The notes beneath the pieces are model-generated. The model saw only the letters and a program-made list of their open reading frames with translations. It was not told the DNA's origin and did no database searches. The position numbers were made by a program, and so were the translations under genes. From NCBI RefSeq assembly GCF_014648675.1, contig NZ_BMRO01000007.1, positions 13,011 through 77,010 of the forward strand: a DNA stretch of 64,000 bases, written 5' to 3'. Shown here in pieces: positions 8,290-15,956 of this stretch. The stretch comes from Actinomadura livida (GTDB lineage Bacteria; Actinomycetota; Actinomycetes; Streptosporangiales; Streptosporangiaceae). The first letter of the stretch is position 1, and every line of letters starts with the position of its first letter.

Positions 8290-8831
8290 GCCGGGTGCTC
8301 GTCGCCGGGATCGGCAACGTGTTCCTCGCCGACGACGGCTTCGGCGTGGAGGTCGCCCGGCGCATCCTGCGGGACGGCCTGCCGGACGGGAACGCGCTCC
8401 CGGACGGTGTGCGGGTCGCCGACTACGGCATCCGCGGCGTCCACCTGGCCTACGAGCTGCTCGAAGGCCGGCACGACACGCTGATCATGGTGGACGCGGT
8501 GCGCGTCGAGGGCCCGCCCGGCACCCTCGCCGTCATCCACGTGGACGCGGCCGCCGTGGACGACGCGGTCGCCGGCGCGGACTTCGCCGACCCCCTCGGC
8601 CCCCCGGCCGTCGACGGGCACGGCATGAACCCGACGGCCGTGCTGCGGCTGCTGCGGCGGCTCGGCGGCGAGATCGGCCGCGTCCTCGTGGTGGGCTGCC
8701 GGCCCGCCGTCCTGGAGGAGCGGATGGAGCTGTCCGAGCCCGTGCGCGCCGCGCTGGACGACGCCGTCCGGCTCGTCGCGGACCTGGCCCGGGACGAGGC
8801 GAACAGGGAAGTGGAGCGGACGAATGCATGA
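8286..8831 (+). CDS. Hydrogenase maturation endopeptidase
   Basis: 181 residues, HyaD/HybD/HycI superfamily (M52/M103). It clips the C-terminal extension of the large subunit after nickel insertion. The motif GIGNVFLADDGFGVEVARR has the first Ni-sensing acidic residue (Asp16/17), MVDAVRVEGPPG has the second Asp region, and GHGMNP carries the His. The gene overlaps its neighbours on both sides (GTGA upstream, 8 bp with hypA downstream), so stoichiometric translation with HypA is expected. Its substrate is surely the large subunit encoded at 10268, which retains a 22-residue tail. Confidence 0.9.
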   Translation: MSRVLVAGIGNVFLADDGFGVEVARRILRDGLPDGNALPDGVRVADYGIRGVHLAYELLEGRHDTLIMVDAVRVEGPPGTLAVIHVDAAAVDDAVAGADFADPLGPPAVDGHGMNPTAVLRLLRRLGGEIGRVLVVGCRPAVLEERMELSEPVRAALDDAVRLVADLARDEANREVERTNA

Positions 8832-9186
8832 GGTGGGGATGTGCGAGGGGATCGTCGAGGCGGCCCTCCGGCGGGCGGACGGCCGCCCGGTGCGGGGCAT
8901 GCGGGTCCGCGTCGGCGGCCACCCGGTCGACCCGGAGGTGATCGAGCAGGGCGTCCGGGTCGCCGCGGCGGGCACCGCGGCCGAGGACGCCGCGCTCGAC
9001 CTGGTGCTGGAGCCGCTCTCGGTGCATTGCGACCGCTGCGGCGCCCGGACGCCGGTGAACTCCGCCACGGCGCTGGCGGCGTGCCCGGCGTGCGGCTCCG
9101 TCGACGTGCAGAGCGCCGGGCGGGAGGACGTCGTCCTGGAGTCGATCACCGTGGACGCGCCGGCCCCTGAGCCGGCCCGCGACTGA
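8824..9186 (+). CDS. hypA: Hydrogenase nickel incorporation protein HypA
   Basis: 120 residues. HypA delivers nickel to the large subunit with HypB. The N-terminal MHE (His2 is the nickel ligand) is present, and the zinc domain is CDRCG ... CPACG (two CxxC pairs about 24 residues apart). The protein is about the family's normal length, with a slightly shortened helix region after the N-terminus. It is the only Hyp accessory factor in this operon, so HypB-F must be supplied from another locus. Confidence 0.88.
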   Translation: MHEVGMCEGIVEAALRRADGRPVRGMRVRVGGHPVDPEVIEQGVRVAAAGTAAEDAALDLVLEPLSVHCDRCGARTPVNSATALAACPACGSVDVQSAGREDVVLESITVDAPAPEPARD

Positions 9187-9197
9187 GGAGGTACACC

Positions 9198-10235
9198 GTG
9201 AACGGCGAGAACGGGTTCAAGGAGATCCACATCCTGTGGATCTCGGAGGGCATGAGCTGCGACGGCGACACCGTGTCGATCACCGCGTCGGGGCAGCCCT
9301 CGATCGAGGACGTGGTCAACGGGCTCATCCCGGGGCTGCCGAAGGTGCACCTGTACAACAAGGTGCTCTCGCCGACGCAGGGCGGCGAGGACTTCCTGGC
9401 CCCGTTCCGGGCGGCGGCCCGCGGCGAGTTGGAGCCGTTCATCTTCGTGCTGGAGGGCTCGGTCCCCAACGAGAAGATCAACGGGGACGGGCACTGGTCG
9501 TCGTTCGGCAACGACCCGGAGACCGGTGAGCCGCTGACGCTCGACTGGTGGCTCGACCGGCTCGCGCCGCGGGCGTGGGCGGTCGTCGCGGCCGGCACGT
9601 GCGCGACGTACGGCGGCATCCACGCGATGGCGGGCAACCCGACCGGGTGCATGGGGCTCGCCGACTACCTCGGGTGGGACTTCCGGTCGGCGGGCGGACT
9701 GCCGATCGTCAACGTCCCCGGCTGCCCGGTCCAGCCCGAGAACTTCATGGAGACGCTCACGTGGGTGCTCCAGCACGCGGCGGGTTCCGCGCCGCCACCG
9801 CCGCTGGACGACATGCTCCGCCCGCAGTGGATCTTCGGCAAGACGGTCCACGAGGGCTGCGACCGAGCGGCCTACTACGAGCAGGCCGACTTCTCCAAGG
9901 ACTACAACTCGCCGAAGTGCCAGGTGAAGATCGGCTGCTGGGGCCCGGTGGTGAACTGCAACGTCCCCAAGCGCGGCTGGATGGGCGGTGTCGGCGGCTG
10001 CCCGAACGTCGGCGGCATCTGCATCGCCTGCACCATGCCGGGCTTCCCGGACAAGTTCATGCCGTTCATGGACGCCCCGCCCGGCGGCAGCCTCTCCACG
10101 ACGCTGATCAAACCGTACGGCGCCTTCATCCGCCGGATGCGCGGCCTCACCAACGCGACCGCGAACAAGGAACCCCGGTGGCACCACAACCGTGAGGTGC
10201 TGACCAGCGGCTACAACCCGCGCTGGCGGCCCTAG
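9198..10235 (+). CDS. hhyS: [NiFe] hydrogenase small subunit, group 1h (actinobacterial type)
   Basis: 345 residues from a GTG with GAGGAGG upstream. It carries the Fe-S relay that takes electrons from the active site. No Tat signal is present, as expected for the cytoplasm-facing group 1h (formerly group 5) enzymes. The proximal-cluster motif reads C21-D-G-D24 instead of CxxC; an Asp ligand to the proximal [4Fe4S] cluster is established for this group. Further Cys are in AAGTCATYGG, NPTGC, VPGCPVQP and the C-terminal CQVKIGCWGP, NCNVP, GGCPNVGGICIACTMPG. Directly followed by the large subunit. Confidence 0.95.
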   Translation: MNGENGFKEIHILWISEGMSCDGDTVSITASGQPSIEDVVNGLIPGLPKVHLYNKVLSPTQGGEDFLAPFRAAARGELEPFIFVLEGSVPNEKINGDGHWSSFGNDPETGEPLTLDWWLDRLAPRAWAVVAAGTCATYGGIHAMAGNPTGCMGLADYLGWDFRSAGGLPIVNVPGCPVQPENFMETLTWVLQHAAGSAPPPPLDDMLRPQWIFGKTVHEGCDRAAYYEQADFSKDYNSPKCQVKIGCWGPVVNCNVPKRGWMGGVGGCPNVGGICIACTMPGFPDKFMPFMDAPPGGSLSTTLIKPYGAFIRRMRGLTNATANKEPRWHHNREVLTSGYNPRWRP

Positions 10236-10267
10236 CCCTAACCCGAGCAGTCAGAGAGGACACATCG

Positions 10268-12061
10268 ATGGCGAAGACCGCGCCGAGGCCCGCCGGGACC
10301 GAACCCGGGCAGCTCGTGGAGATGTCGTGGGACCCGATCACCCGCATCATCGGCAACCTCGGCATCTACACCAAGATCGATTTCGCGAACCGGCGGGTCG
10401 CCGAGTGCCACAGCACGTCCTCCCTGTTCCGCGGCTACTCGGTGTTCATGAAGGGCAAGGACCCCCGCGACGCGGGCTTCATCACCAGCCGGATCTGCGG
10501 CATCTGCGGCGACAACCACACCACGTGCTCGGTGTACGCGCAGAACATGGCGTACGGCATCAAGAACCCGCCGCTCGCCGAGTGGATCCTCAACCTCGGC
10601 GAAGCGGCCGAGTACATGTTCGACCACACGCTCTTCCAGGACAACCTCGTCTTCGTCGACTTCTGCGAGGCGATGGTCAAGGACACCAACCCGAGCGTGC
10701 TGAAGAAGGCGAAGACCACCGACGCGCCGAACGCGGCCGTCCACGGGTACCGGACGATCGCCGAGATCATGGAGGCGTTCAACCCGTTCGAGGGGGCGGT
10801 CTACAAGGAGGCCCTCCAGATCAGCCGCACGACCCGGGAGATGTTCTGCCTGATGGAGGGGCGGCACGTGCACCCCTCGACCGTCTACCCGGGCGGCGTC
10901 GGGACGATGCCGACCCCGACCCTGTTCACCGACTACCTGTCCCGGCTGATCGGCATCGTCGACTTCGTCAAGAAGGCCGTCGCGATGAACGACGACGTCT
11001 TCGACTTCTTCTACGAGGCGCTGCCGGGCTACGAGGAGGTCGGGCGCCGCCGCGTCATGCTCGGCTGCTGGGGCGCCTTCCAGGACCCGGCGGTGGTCGA
11101 CTACCGCTACGAGACGATGGACCGGTGGGGCAAGGCGATGTACGTCACCCCCGGCATCGTCATCGACGGCGAGCTGCTCACCACGAACCTGGTCGACATC
11201 AACCTCGGCATGCGCATCCTGCTGGGCAGCTCCTACTACGACGACTGGGTGAACGAGGACCCGTTCGTCACCCTCGACCCGCTCGGGAACCCGGTCGACA
11301 TGCGCCACCCGTGGAACCAGACCACGGTCCCGGTGCCGCAGAAGCGCGACTTCAACGAGAAGTACTCCTGGGTGATGAGCCCGCGCTGGCTGCACCCGCA
11401 GACCGGGGAGCACCTCGCGCTGGACACCGGCGGCGGCCCGTTCGCGCGGCTCTACACCACCGCGCTGGCCGGCCTGGTCGACACCCCGTACGTGAAGTCG
11501 ACCGGGTCCAGCGTCCAGATCAACCTGCCGAAGGGCGAGCGGCTCCCGGAGATGACGCTCGAATGGCGCATCCCGAAGTGGTCCAACGCCCTGGAGCGCG
11601 ACCGGGCCCGCGGCTACTTCATCGCCTACGCGGCGGCGATGGCGGTGTACTTCGTCGAGCAGGCGCTCGGCCGCGTCCACGACGGGGACACCCGGGTCTT
11701 CGACGACTTCGAGGTCCCCGACGAGGCGATCGGCTGCGGGTTCCACGAGGCGGTGCGCGGGGTGCTGTCCCACCACCTCGTCATCAAGGACAAGAAGATC
11801 GCGAACTACCACCCGTACCCGCCGACGCCGTGGAACGCCAGCCCGCGCGACATCTACGGCACGCCCGGCCCGTACGAGGACGCCGTCCAGGACATGCCGA
11901 TCTTCGAGGAGAACGGCCCGGACGAGTTCAAGGGCGTCGACATCATGCGCGCCGTCCGCAGCTTCGACCCGTGCCTGCCGTGCGGCGTCCACATGTACGT
12001 CGGCGGCGGGCGGACGCTGAAGAAGATCCACTCGCCGATGTTCGGTGCGACCCATGAATGA
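10268..12061 (+). CDS. hhyL: [NiFe] hydrogenase large subunit, group 1h
   Basis: 597 residues. It holds the Ni-Fe(CN)2CO centre that splits H2. The L1 motif RICGICGDNH gives Cys77 and Cys80, with His84; the L2 motif DPCLPCGVH gives Cys569 and Cys572. After His575 there are 22 residues, the tail removed by the endopeptidase encoded at 8286. Long insertions relative to standard group 1 enzymes fit group 1h. The enzyme class oxidises atmospheric-level H2 during starvation (established for streptomycete and mycobacterial relatives). The stop overlaps the next gene start by 8 bp. Confidence 0.96.
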   Translation: MAKTAPRPAGTEPGQLVEMSWDPITRIIGNLGIYTKIDFANRRVAECHSTSSLFRGYSVFMKGKDPRDAGFITSRICGICGDNHTTCSVYAQNMAYGIKNPPLAEWILNLGEAAEYMFDHTLFQDNLVFVDFCEAMVKDTNPSVLKKAKTTDAPNAAVHGYRTIAEIMEAFNPFEGAVYKEALQISRTTREMFCLMEGRHVHPSTVYPGGVGTMPTPTLFTDYLSRLIGIVDFVKKAVAMNDDVFDFFYEALPGYEEVGRRRVMLGCWGAFQDPAVVDYRYETMDRWGKAMYVTPGIVIDGELLTTNLVDINLGMRILLGSSYYDDWVNEDPFVTLDPLGNPVDMRHPWNQTTVPVPQKRDFNEKYSWVMSPRWLHPQTGEHLALDTGGGPFARLYTTALAGLVDTPYVKSTGSSVQINLPKGERLPEMTLEWRIPKWSNALERDRARGYFIAYAAAMAVYFVEQALGRVHDGDTRVFDDFEVPDEAIGCGFHEAVRGVLSHHLVIKDKKIANYHPYPPTPWNASPRDIYGTPGPYEDAVQDMPIFEENGPDEFKGVDIMRAVRSFDPCLPCGVHMYVGGGRTLKKIHSPMFGATHE

Positions 12062-12608
12062 CGGGCCGCGATCCCGCCTGGACGAGGGCGCGGTGGCCGA
12101 CCGGCTGGCCCGGCTGGACGAGACGCTGGGCCGGCTGGAGCAGACGCCCGGCGCGACGGCCGAGACCGCCCTCGACTCGGTCTCCATGCTGACCGAGGTC
12201 TACGGCGAGGCCCTGGCACGGGTGATGGAGCACATCCCCACGGCCGCTGCCGAGGCCCTGGTGGAGGACGACCTCGTCGGCCACCTGCTCGTGCTCCACG
12301 ACATCCATCCCGAGCCGGTCGAGCGGCGCGTCGCCCGGACGCTGGACGGTCTCCGGCCGCGCCTGAACCGGCAGGGCTTCGAGGTCGACCTCGTCGGCAT
12401 CGAGGCGGGGACGGCGCGGGTCGGCCTGAAGGGCGGCGGCTGCGGGGGCGGCGCGGAAACCGCCGGGGAACTCGTCCAGGAGGCCGTGCTGGCGGCCGCC
12501 CCGGAGTTGGCCGGGGTGGACCTCGTGGCCCCGAAGGCCCCGGCGGCGTTCGTCCCGGTCGACGCGCTGATGCGGCCGCCCGCGACGGCGGCGGACGGTG
12601 CCGCGTGA
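12054..12608 (+). CDS. NifU-domain-like protein of the hydrogenase operon
   Basis: 184 residues from the ATG inside the end of hhyL (the GTG at 12045 is possible). The first 60 residues look helical (ADRLARLDETLGRLEQ). The second half resembles the NifU C-terminal (Nfu) domain, with DDLVGHLLVLHDIHPEPVERRV then TARVGLKGGGCGGGAET. Nfu domains carry a [4Fe4S] on a CxxC motif; here one Cys remains and the second is Gly, so a normal cluster site is missing. Genes of this type accompany group 1h hydrogenases. A role in cluster assembly, or as a scaffold, is inferred. Confidence 0.75.
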   Translation: MNDGPRSRLDEGAVADRLARLDETLGRLEQTPGATAETALDSVSMLTEVYGEALARVMEHIPTAAAEALVEDDLVGHLLVLHDIHPEPVERRVARTLDGLRPRLNRQGFEVDLVGIEAGTARVGLKGGGCGGGAETAGELVQEAVLAAAPELAGVDLVAPKAPAAFVPVDALMRPPATAADGAA

Positions 12609-13228
12609 GGTCCGGGGCTCTCGACCGGGCGATCCGGCGGGCGTCCGCCGCCGCGGGCCCGGCGGCGCGCGGGGAGGCCGACACCTGCGGCCTCTGCGAC
12701 GCGCCCGCCCCGGAGCCGCACGCCCACGTCCTGGACGAGAGCAAGGGCGAGCTGCTCTGCGCCTGCCGCGCGTGCGGCCTCCTGTTCGAGCGGGAGGGCG
12801 CCGGATACGGCCACTACCGGCTCGTCCCCCGGCGCCGGGAGAGGCTCCGCGGGGTGCCCGCCGCGGAGCTCGGCGTCCCGGTCGGGCTGGCGTTCTTCAC
12901 GGCCGGACCGGACGGCGCCGTCACCGCCCGCTACCCGAGCCCCATGGGCGCCACCGAGTGGACCGTGGACCCGGGCACCTGGGCGGACGTGACCGCCCGC
13001 GCGCCGCGGCTCGCGGAGCTGCGCCCCGGCGTCGAGGCGCTGCTGGTCAACACGGTGCGCGGTGCCGACGAGCAGTGGCTCGTGCCGATCGACGACTGCT
13101 ACCGGCTCGTCGCCGTGATCAGGCGGTCATGGACGGGCCTGTCCGGGGGAGACCGGGTGTGGGACGACATCGACGCGTTCTTCACGGACCTGACAGAGAC
13201 GAACTCACCAGGGACGAAGGAGCACTGA
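12605..13228 (+). CDS. DUF5947 family protein
   Basis: 207 residues, starting on a GTGA overlap with the NifU-like gene. It has two cysteine pairs near the N-terminus, CGLC (about residues 28-31) and CRAC (about 54-57), spaced like a zinc ribbon or rubredoxin-type knuckle. The rest is a soluble alpha/beta domain with several Trp/Arg-rich loops (VPRRRERLRGVPA, YRLVAVIRRSW). The family is known to occur beside actinobacterial hydrogenases, but the function is not known. Metal binding is inferred from the CxxC pairs. Confidence 0.78.
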   Translation: MRSGALDRAIRRASAAAGPAARGEADTCGLCDAPAPEPHAHVLDESKGELLCACRACGLLFEREGAGYGHYRLVPRRRERLRGVPAAELGVPVGLAFFTAGPDGAVTARYPSPMGATEWTVDPGTWADVTARAPRLAELRPGVEALLVNTVRGADEQWLVPIDDCYRLVAVIRRSWTGLSGGDRVWDDIDAFFTDLTETNSPGTKEH

Positions 13229-13437
13229 TGGCCGAGATCCGCGTGGGGAAGCCGGACGTGAAGCCGGACGCGCCCTCGCACGTCAAGGGCGTCCGCCAGG
13301 GCAACGAGAAGGGCGCCTACAAGAACGAGGTCGGGCACCACGAGGACGGCACCGCCGACTCGCGGCGCTCGACCGGGGTCCGCGCCGGCAGGCGCGATCC
13401 GATCCTGCCGAGCATGCCGAACGTGCCGCCCGGCTGA
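13228..13437 (+). CDS. Small hydrogenase-operon protein (69 aa), unknown
   Basis: The ATG at 13228 shares its A with the TGA of DUF5947 and has AAGGAG upstream. The 69-residue product is hydrophilic, rich in Gly, Lys, Asp and Pro, with no membrane segment. It begins MAEIRVGKPDVKPD and includes HVKGVRQGNEKGAYK and a C-terminal LPSMPNVPPG. Low complexity and lack of hydrophobic core suggest an intrinsically disordered protein. Translation coupling to DUF5947 makes it part of the hydrogenase operon. No function is assigned. Confidence 0.7.
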   Translation: MAEIRVGKPDVKPDAPSHVKGVRQGNEKGAYKNEVGHHEDGTADSRRSTGVRAGRRDPILPSMPNVPPG

Positions 13438-13457
13438 GCCGAGGGAGGGGGAAGGAA

Positions 13458-13568
13458 ATGCGGAAGGCAATGATCGCGACGGCCTGCGTGGCCGGCGCCG
13501 GATTCGCCGCGATGATCTGGCGGGAATGGCCGGCGATGCGCCGCTACATCCGGATGACCCGCATGTGA
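13458..13568 (+). CDS. DUF6893-like small membrane protein (36 aa)
   Basis: A 36-codon gene with a very strong ribosome site (GAGGGAGGGGGAAGGA) before the ATG at 13458. The product has one hydrophobic helix (about residues 5-21) followed by a basic tail (WREWPAMRRYIRMTRM), the shape of DUF6893 small proteins of actinobacteria. Expected topology is a single membrane span with the Arg-rich C-terminus inside. It closes the hydrogenase operon and could tether or influence the complex at the membrane; that role is inference only. Confidence 0.65.
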   Translation: MRKAMIATACVAGAGFAAMIWREWPAMRRYIRMTRM

Positions 13569-13587
13569 GAGCGCATGCGAGAGCGCG

Positions 13588-13971
13588 CTAGCGCGAATCC
13601 ACCCGCGCGTCGACCGGGGCGGGGGGAGAAGCGGGCGGATCCGGCTTCTCCCTCCACAGCAGCAGGAAGGAATCGAGGACGGTCCCGAACCGGGCCAGGC
13701 CCGACATCCGCGCCCGCAGCTCGGTGAGGCCCTCCGCCGTCAGCTCGTAGCGCCGGCGGGCGGGCCCGGCGTCCGAGGGGACCCAGCTCGACGTCAGCAG
13801 CCGCTCCCGCTCCAGGCCGCGCAGCACCCGGTAGGCGTGCCCCGGCTCGACGTCCGCGACGCCCATCCTGGCGAGCCGCTCGATCAGCTCGTAGCCGTGG
13901 TCCGGCCGCTGGTAGATCAGCAGGAGCAGGAAGGGCTGGAGCATGCCACGGATCTCGCTGCCGCACACCAT
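13588..13971 (-). CDS. PadR family transcriptional regulator
   Basis: 127 residues from ATG 13969-13971 with GAGGAG upstream. The winged helix is evident: LQPFLLLLIYQRPDHGYELIERL, then GHAYRVLRGLERERLLTSSW and the wing GPARRRYELTAEG. PadR proteins repress nearby genes, often stress or transport functions. It lies convergent to the hydrogenase operon (20 bp from its last gene) and divergent from the serine protease at 14138, which is the more likely target. The segment about residues 33-42 (RMGVADVEPG) replaces the usual short turn before the recognition helix. Confidence 0.85.
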   Translation of the reverse strand: MVCGSEIRGMLQPFLLLLIYQRPDHGYELIERLARMGVADVEPGHAYRVLRGLERERLLTSSWVPSDAGPARRRYELTAEGLTELRARMSGLARFGTVLDSFLLLWREKPDPPASPPAPVDARVDSR

Positions 13972-14137
13972 TCCACTCCTCGCTGCGCTCCGGACGGCGG
14001 TGACCCCGAAGGACGGCTTTCCGTTCCGCCGGTCCCCTAACGCCGCATTCCGAAATCCCCCCTGCGCCATGGCGAAGTCCTGACCGGTTCCATGCCTGTT
14101 CTCCGCGACGCGGGAACCAATCCGTCGGAGGTGGAAA

Positions 14138-15208
14138 GTGAACCGGAACACGAGCGTGAAAGCGTGCGCGGCGGCGATGGGCCTGCTCCTGGCGGCCGGA
14201 TGCAGCGGCGGCGGCGACGGCGATGCCGGTGAGACGGCCGGGGCGGCCCCGACCCCGGTGGCGGCGACGGGGGCGGCGGCCGAGGTGCAGGAGCAGTTCG
14301 AGCGGGTCGTCGACACCGTGCTGCCCTCGGTGGTGAAGATCGAGACGGGCGGGGGAGAGGGCTCGGGCGTCGTGTTCGACGACCAGGGCCACATCGTCAC
14401 CAACGCCCACGTGGTGGCCGGGGCGCGGGAGATACGGGTCACGGCTTCCAGCGGCGGCTCACCGCAGAAGGCCAGGCTCGTGGGCGCGTTCGCCCCCGAC
14501 GACCTGGCGGTGGTCAAGGTGGACGGCGGCTCCCTCAAGGCGGCCGCGTGGGGCGACTCCACCAAGCTGGAGGTCGGGCAGATGGTCCTGGCCATGGGCA
14601 ACCCGCTGGGCCTGGCCGGAAGCGTGACCAACGGAATCGTGTCCGCGTTGCACCGGACGGTCTCGACCCAGGGCGAGGGCGACTTCTCCGGCTCGACCAT
14701 CGCCGACGCCGTCCAGACGAGCGCGCCGATCAACCCGGGCAACAGCGGCGGCGCCCTCGTCACGCTCAACGGCGAGGTCATCGGCGTCCCGACCGCCGCC
14801 GCCCAGGACCCGGGGGCCGGGGGAGCGGCGCCCGGCATCGGGTTCGCGACGCCGAGCGACACCGTGAAGCGGATCGTCCCGCAGCTCATCAGGTCCGGCG
14901 AGGTCTCCAGTTCGGGCCGGGCGGCGCTCGGCGTGGTGGTGCGGACGCTCATCGACCCGGAGAGCGGCCAGGGGTCCGCGGTCGCCGTGGTGGAGGTCAC
15001 GCGGAACAGCGGCGCCGCCAAGGCGGGCATCGAGCCCGGCCATCTGATCCTGTCGGTGAACGGCACCCCGACACCGGACCAGACGGCGCTGACCAGCGTC
15101 CTGGCGAACCTCGACCCCGGCAACACCGTGCCGGTCGAGATCCAGAAGCAGGACGGCTCGAAGGAGGAGGTCAAGGTGACGCTCGGCGAGCTCCCCGGGG
15201 GCGGCTGA
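14138..15208 (+). CDS. HtrA-like trypsin-type serine protease with PDZ domain, lipoprotein
   Basis: 356 residues from a GTG with GGAGG upstream. An N-terminal lipobox (LLLAAGCSGGG) predicts lipid anchoring at Cys22 outside the membrane. The S1C protease domain shows the catalytic triad: NAHVV (His), PDDLAVV (Asp), NPGNSGGAL (Ser). A single C-terminal PDZ domain follows (GAAKAGIEPGHLILSVNGTP). Envelope protein quality control is the likely role. It diverges from the PadR gene. A second, TM-anchored member is encoded at 33881 in the sigE cluster. Confidence 0.88.
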   Translation: MNRNTSVKACAAAMGLLLAAGCSGGGDGDAGETAGAAPTPVAATGAAAEVQEQFERVVDTVLPSVVKIETGGGEGSGVVFDDQGHIVTNAHVVAGAREIRVTASSGGSPQKARLVGAFAPDDLAVVKVDGGSLKAAAWGDSTKLEVGQMVLAMGNPLGLAGSVTNGIVSALHRTVSTQGEGDFSGSTIADAVQTSAPINPGNSGGALVTLNGEVIGVPTAAAQDPGAGGAAPGIGFATPSDTVKRIVPQLIRSGEVSSSGRAALGVVVRTLIDPESGQGSAVAVVEVTRNSGAAKAGIEPGHLILSVNGTPTPDQTALTSVLANLDPGNTVPVEIQKQDGSKEEVKVTLGELPGGG

Positions 15209-15227
15209 CCCCTTCTGGACGCCTCGC

Positions 15228-15257
15228 CTGTACGGGAGTACAGTGTACAAACGTACA
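15228..15257. promoter_or_regulatory. Tandem TGTAC palindromes, TetR operator
   Basis: Two perfect dyads abut each other upstream of the TetR/ABC operon: CTGTACGGGAGTACAG (15228-15243; 6-4-6) and TGTACAAACGTACA (15244-15257; 5-4-5). A further half site GTACAG lies at 15273-15278, next to the start codon. Same core (GTAC-N4-GTAC) in both sites and the location 30 bp before a TetR gene indicate autorepression. Binding is inferred. Confidence 0.7.
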
Positions 15258-15287
15258 GTCTGCTGAACATGCGTACAGGTGAGCGGG

Positions 15288-15956
15288 ATGGCACGAGGAG
15301 CGCGGCCCGAGGACCTGACCGGGCGCGCCCGGATCAGGGACGCGGCGCTGCTGGAGTTCGCGGAGCAAGGGGTCAAGGGCGCGACGATCCGGGGGATCGC
15401 GAAGTCCGCCGGAGTGTCGCCCGCGCTGGTCCAGCACCACTTCGGGACGAAGGAGGCACTGCGCCGGGCGTGCGACGAGCACGTCATCGAGAGCATCCGC
15501 GAGATCAAGCGGGACGCGCTCGCCGGCGGCATGGGCAGCCCGGACTTCCTGTCGATCGCCATGCGGACGGCCCGGCCCATCCAGCTCTACCTGGCGCGCA
15601 CCCTGGCCGACGACTCCGAGGCCGCCCGCACGCTGTTCGACGACGCCGTGAAGTTCAGCGAGGAGGTCCTCGGCCAGGGGGCCCCCGGGATGGCCAAGGC
15701 CGAGACCGACGATCTGCACGCCTACGCCGCCGTCATGACCGCCATCAGCTTCGGGGTGATCGTGCTCAACGAGCACCTCTCCCGCGCCCTCGGCGGCGAC
15801 GTCCTGCTGGGCGACGGCTACCCCCGGCTCGCCCTCGCGATGATCGACGTCCTGGACGACCGGCTCCTCACCCCCGAGCTGGTCGAGCAGACCCGCCGCG
15901 CCCTGAAGACCATGATCGCGGAGGGCGTGCGACCCCCCGCCGAGGAGGACCGGTGA
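15288..15956 (+). CDS. TetR family regulator of the downstream ABC exporter
   Basis: 222 residues from ATG 15288 (AGGTGAG upstream); GTG 15279 would add three residues. The helix-turn-helix is residues about 29-60 ([28 protein letters not shown]). The C-terminal ligand domain is generic. The stop overlaps the start of the ABC ATPase gene (GTGA), so regulator and exporter are one operon, a common drug-efflux layout. Tandem palindromes just upstream suggest it represses its own operon and is released by a transported compound. Confidence 0.88.
   Translation: MARGARPEDLTGRARIRDAALLEFAEQGVKGATIRGIAKSAGVSPALVQHHFGTKEALRRACDEHVIESIREIKRDALAGGMGSPDFLSIAMRTARPIQLYLARTLADDSEAARTLFDDAVKFSEEVLGQGAPGMAKAETDDLHAYAAVMTAISFGVIVLNEHLSRALGGDVLLGDGYPRLALAMIDVLDDRLLTPELVEQTRRALKTMIAEGVRPPAEEDR

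Noticed and set aside
7251..10187. Very long open frames on the strand opposite the hydrogenase genes
   Set aside because: High GC at third codon positions removes stops from other frames. The opposite-strand products are Arg/Ala/Pro/Gly-rich with no domain, while the plus-strand genes have clear families.
13584..13595. Palindrome CGCGCTAGCGCG between the small membrane protein and PadR genes
   Set aside because: It overlaps the PadR stop region and is too short, without a loop, to claim as a terminator; such GC palindromes occur by chance here.
14086..14118. GGTTCC/GGAACC inverted repeat before the lipoprotein protease as a SigE promoter
   Set aside because: GGGAACC is present, but no CGTT follows at 15-17 nt; more likely a weak PadR site or chance.
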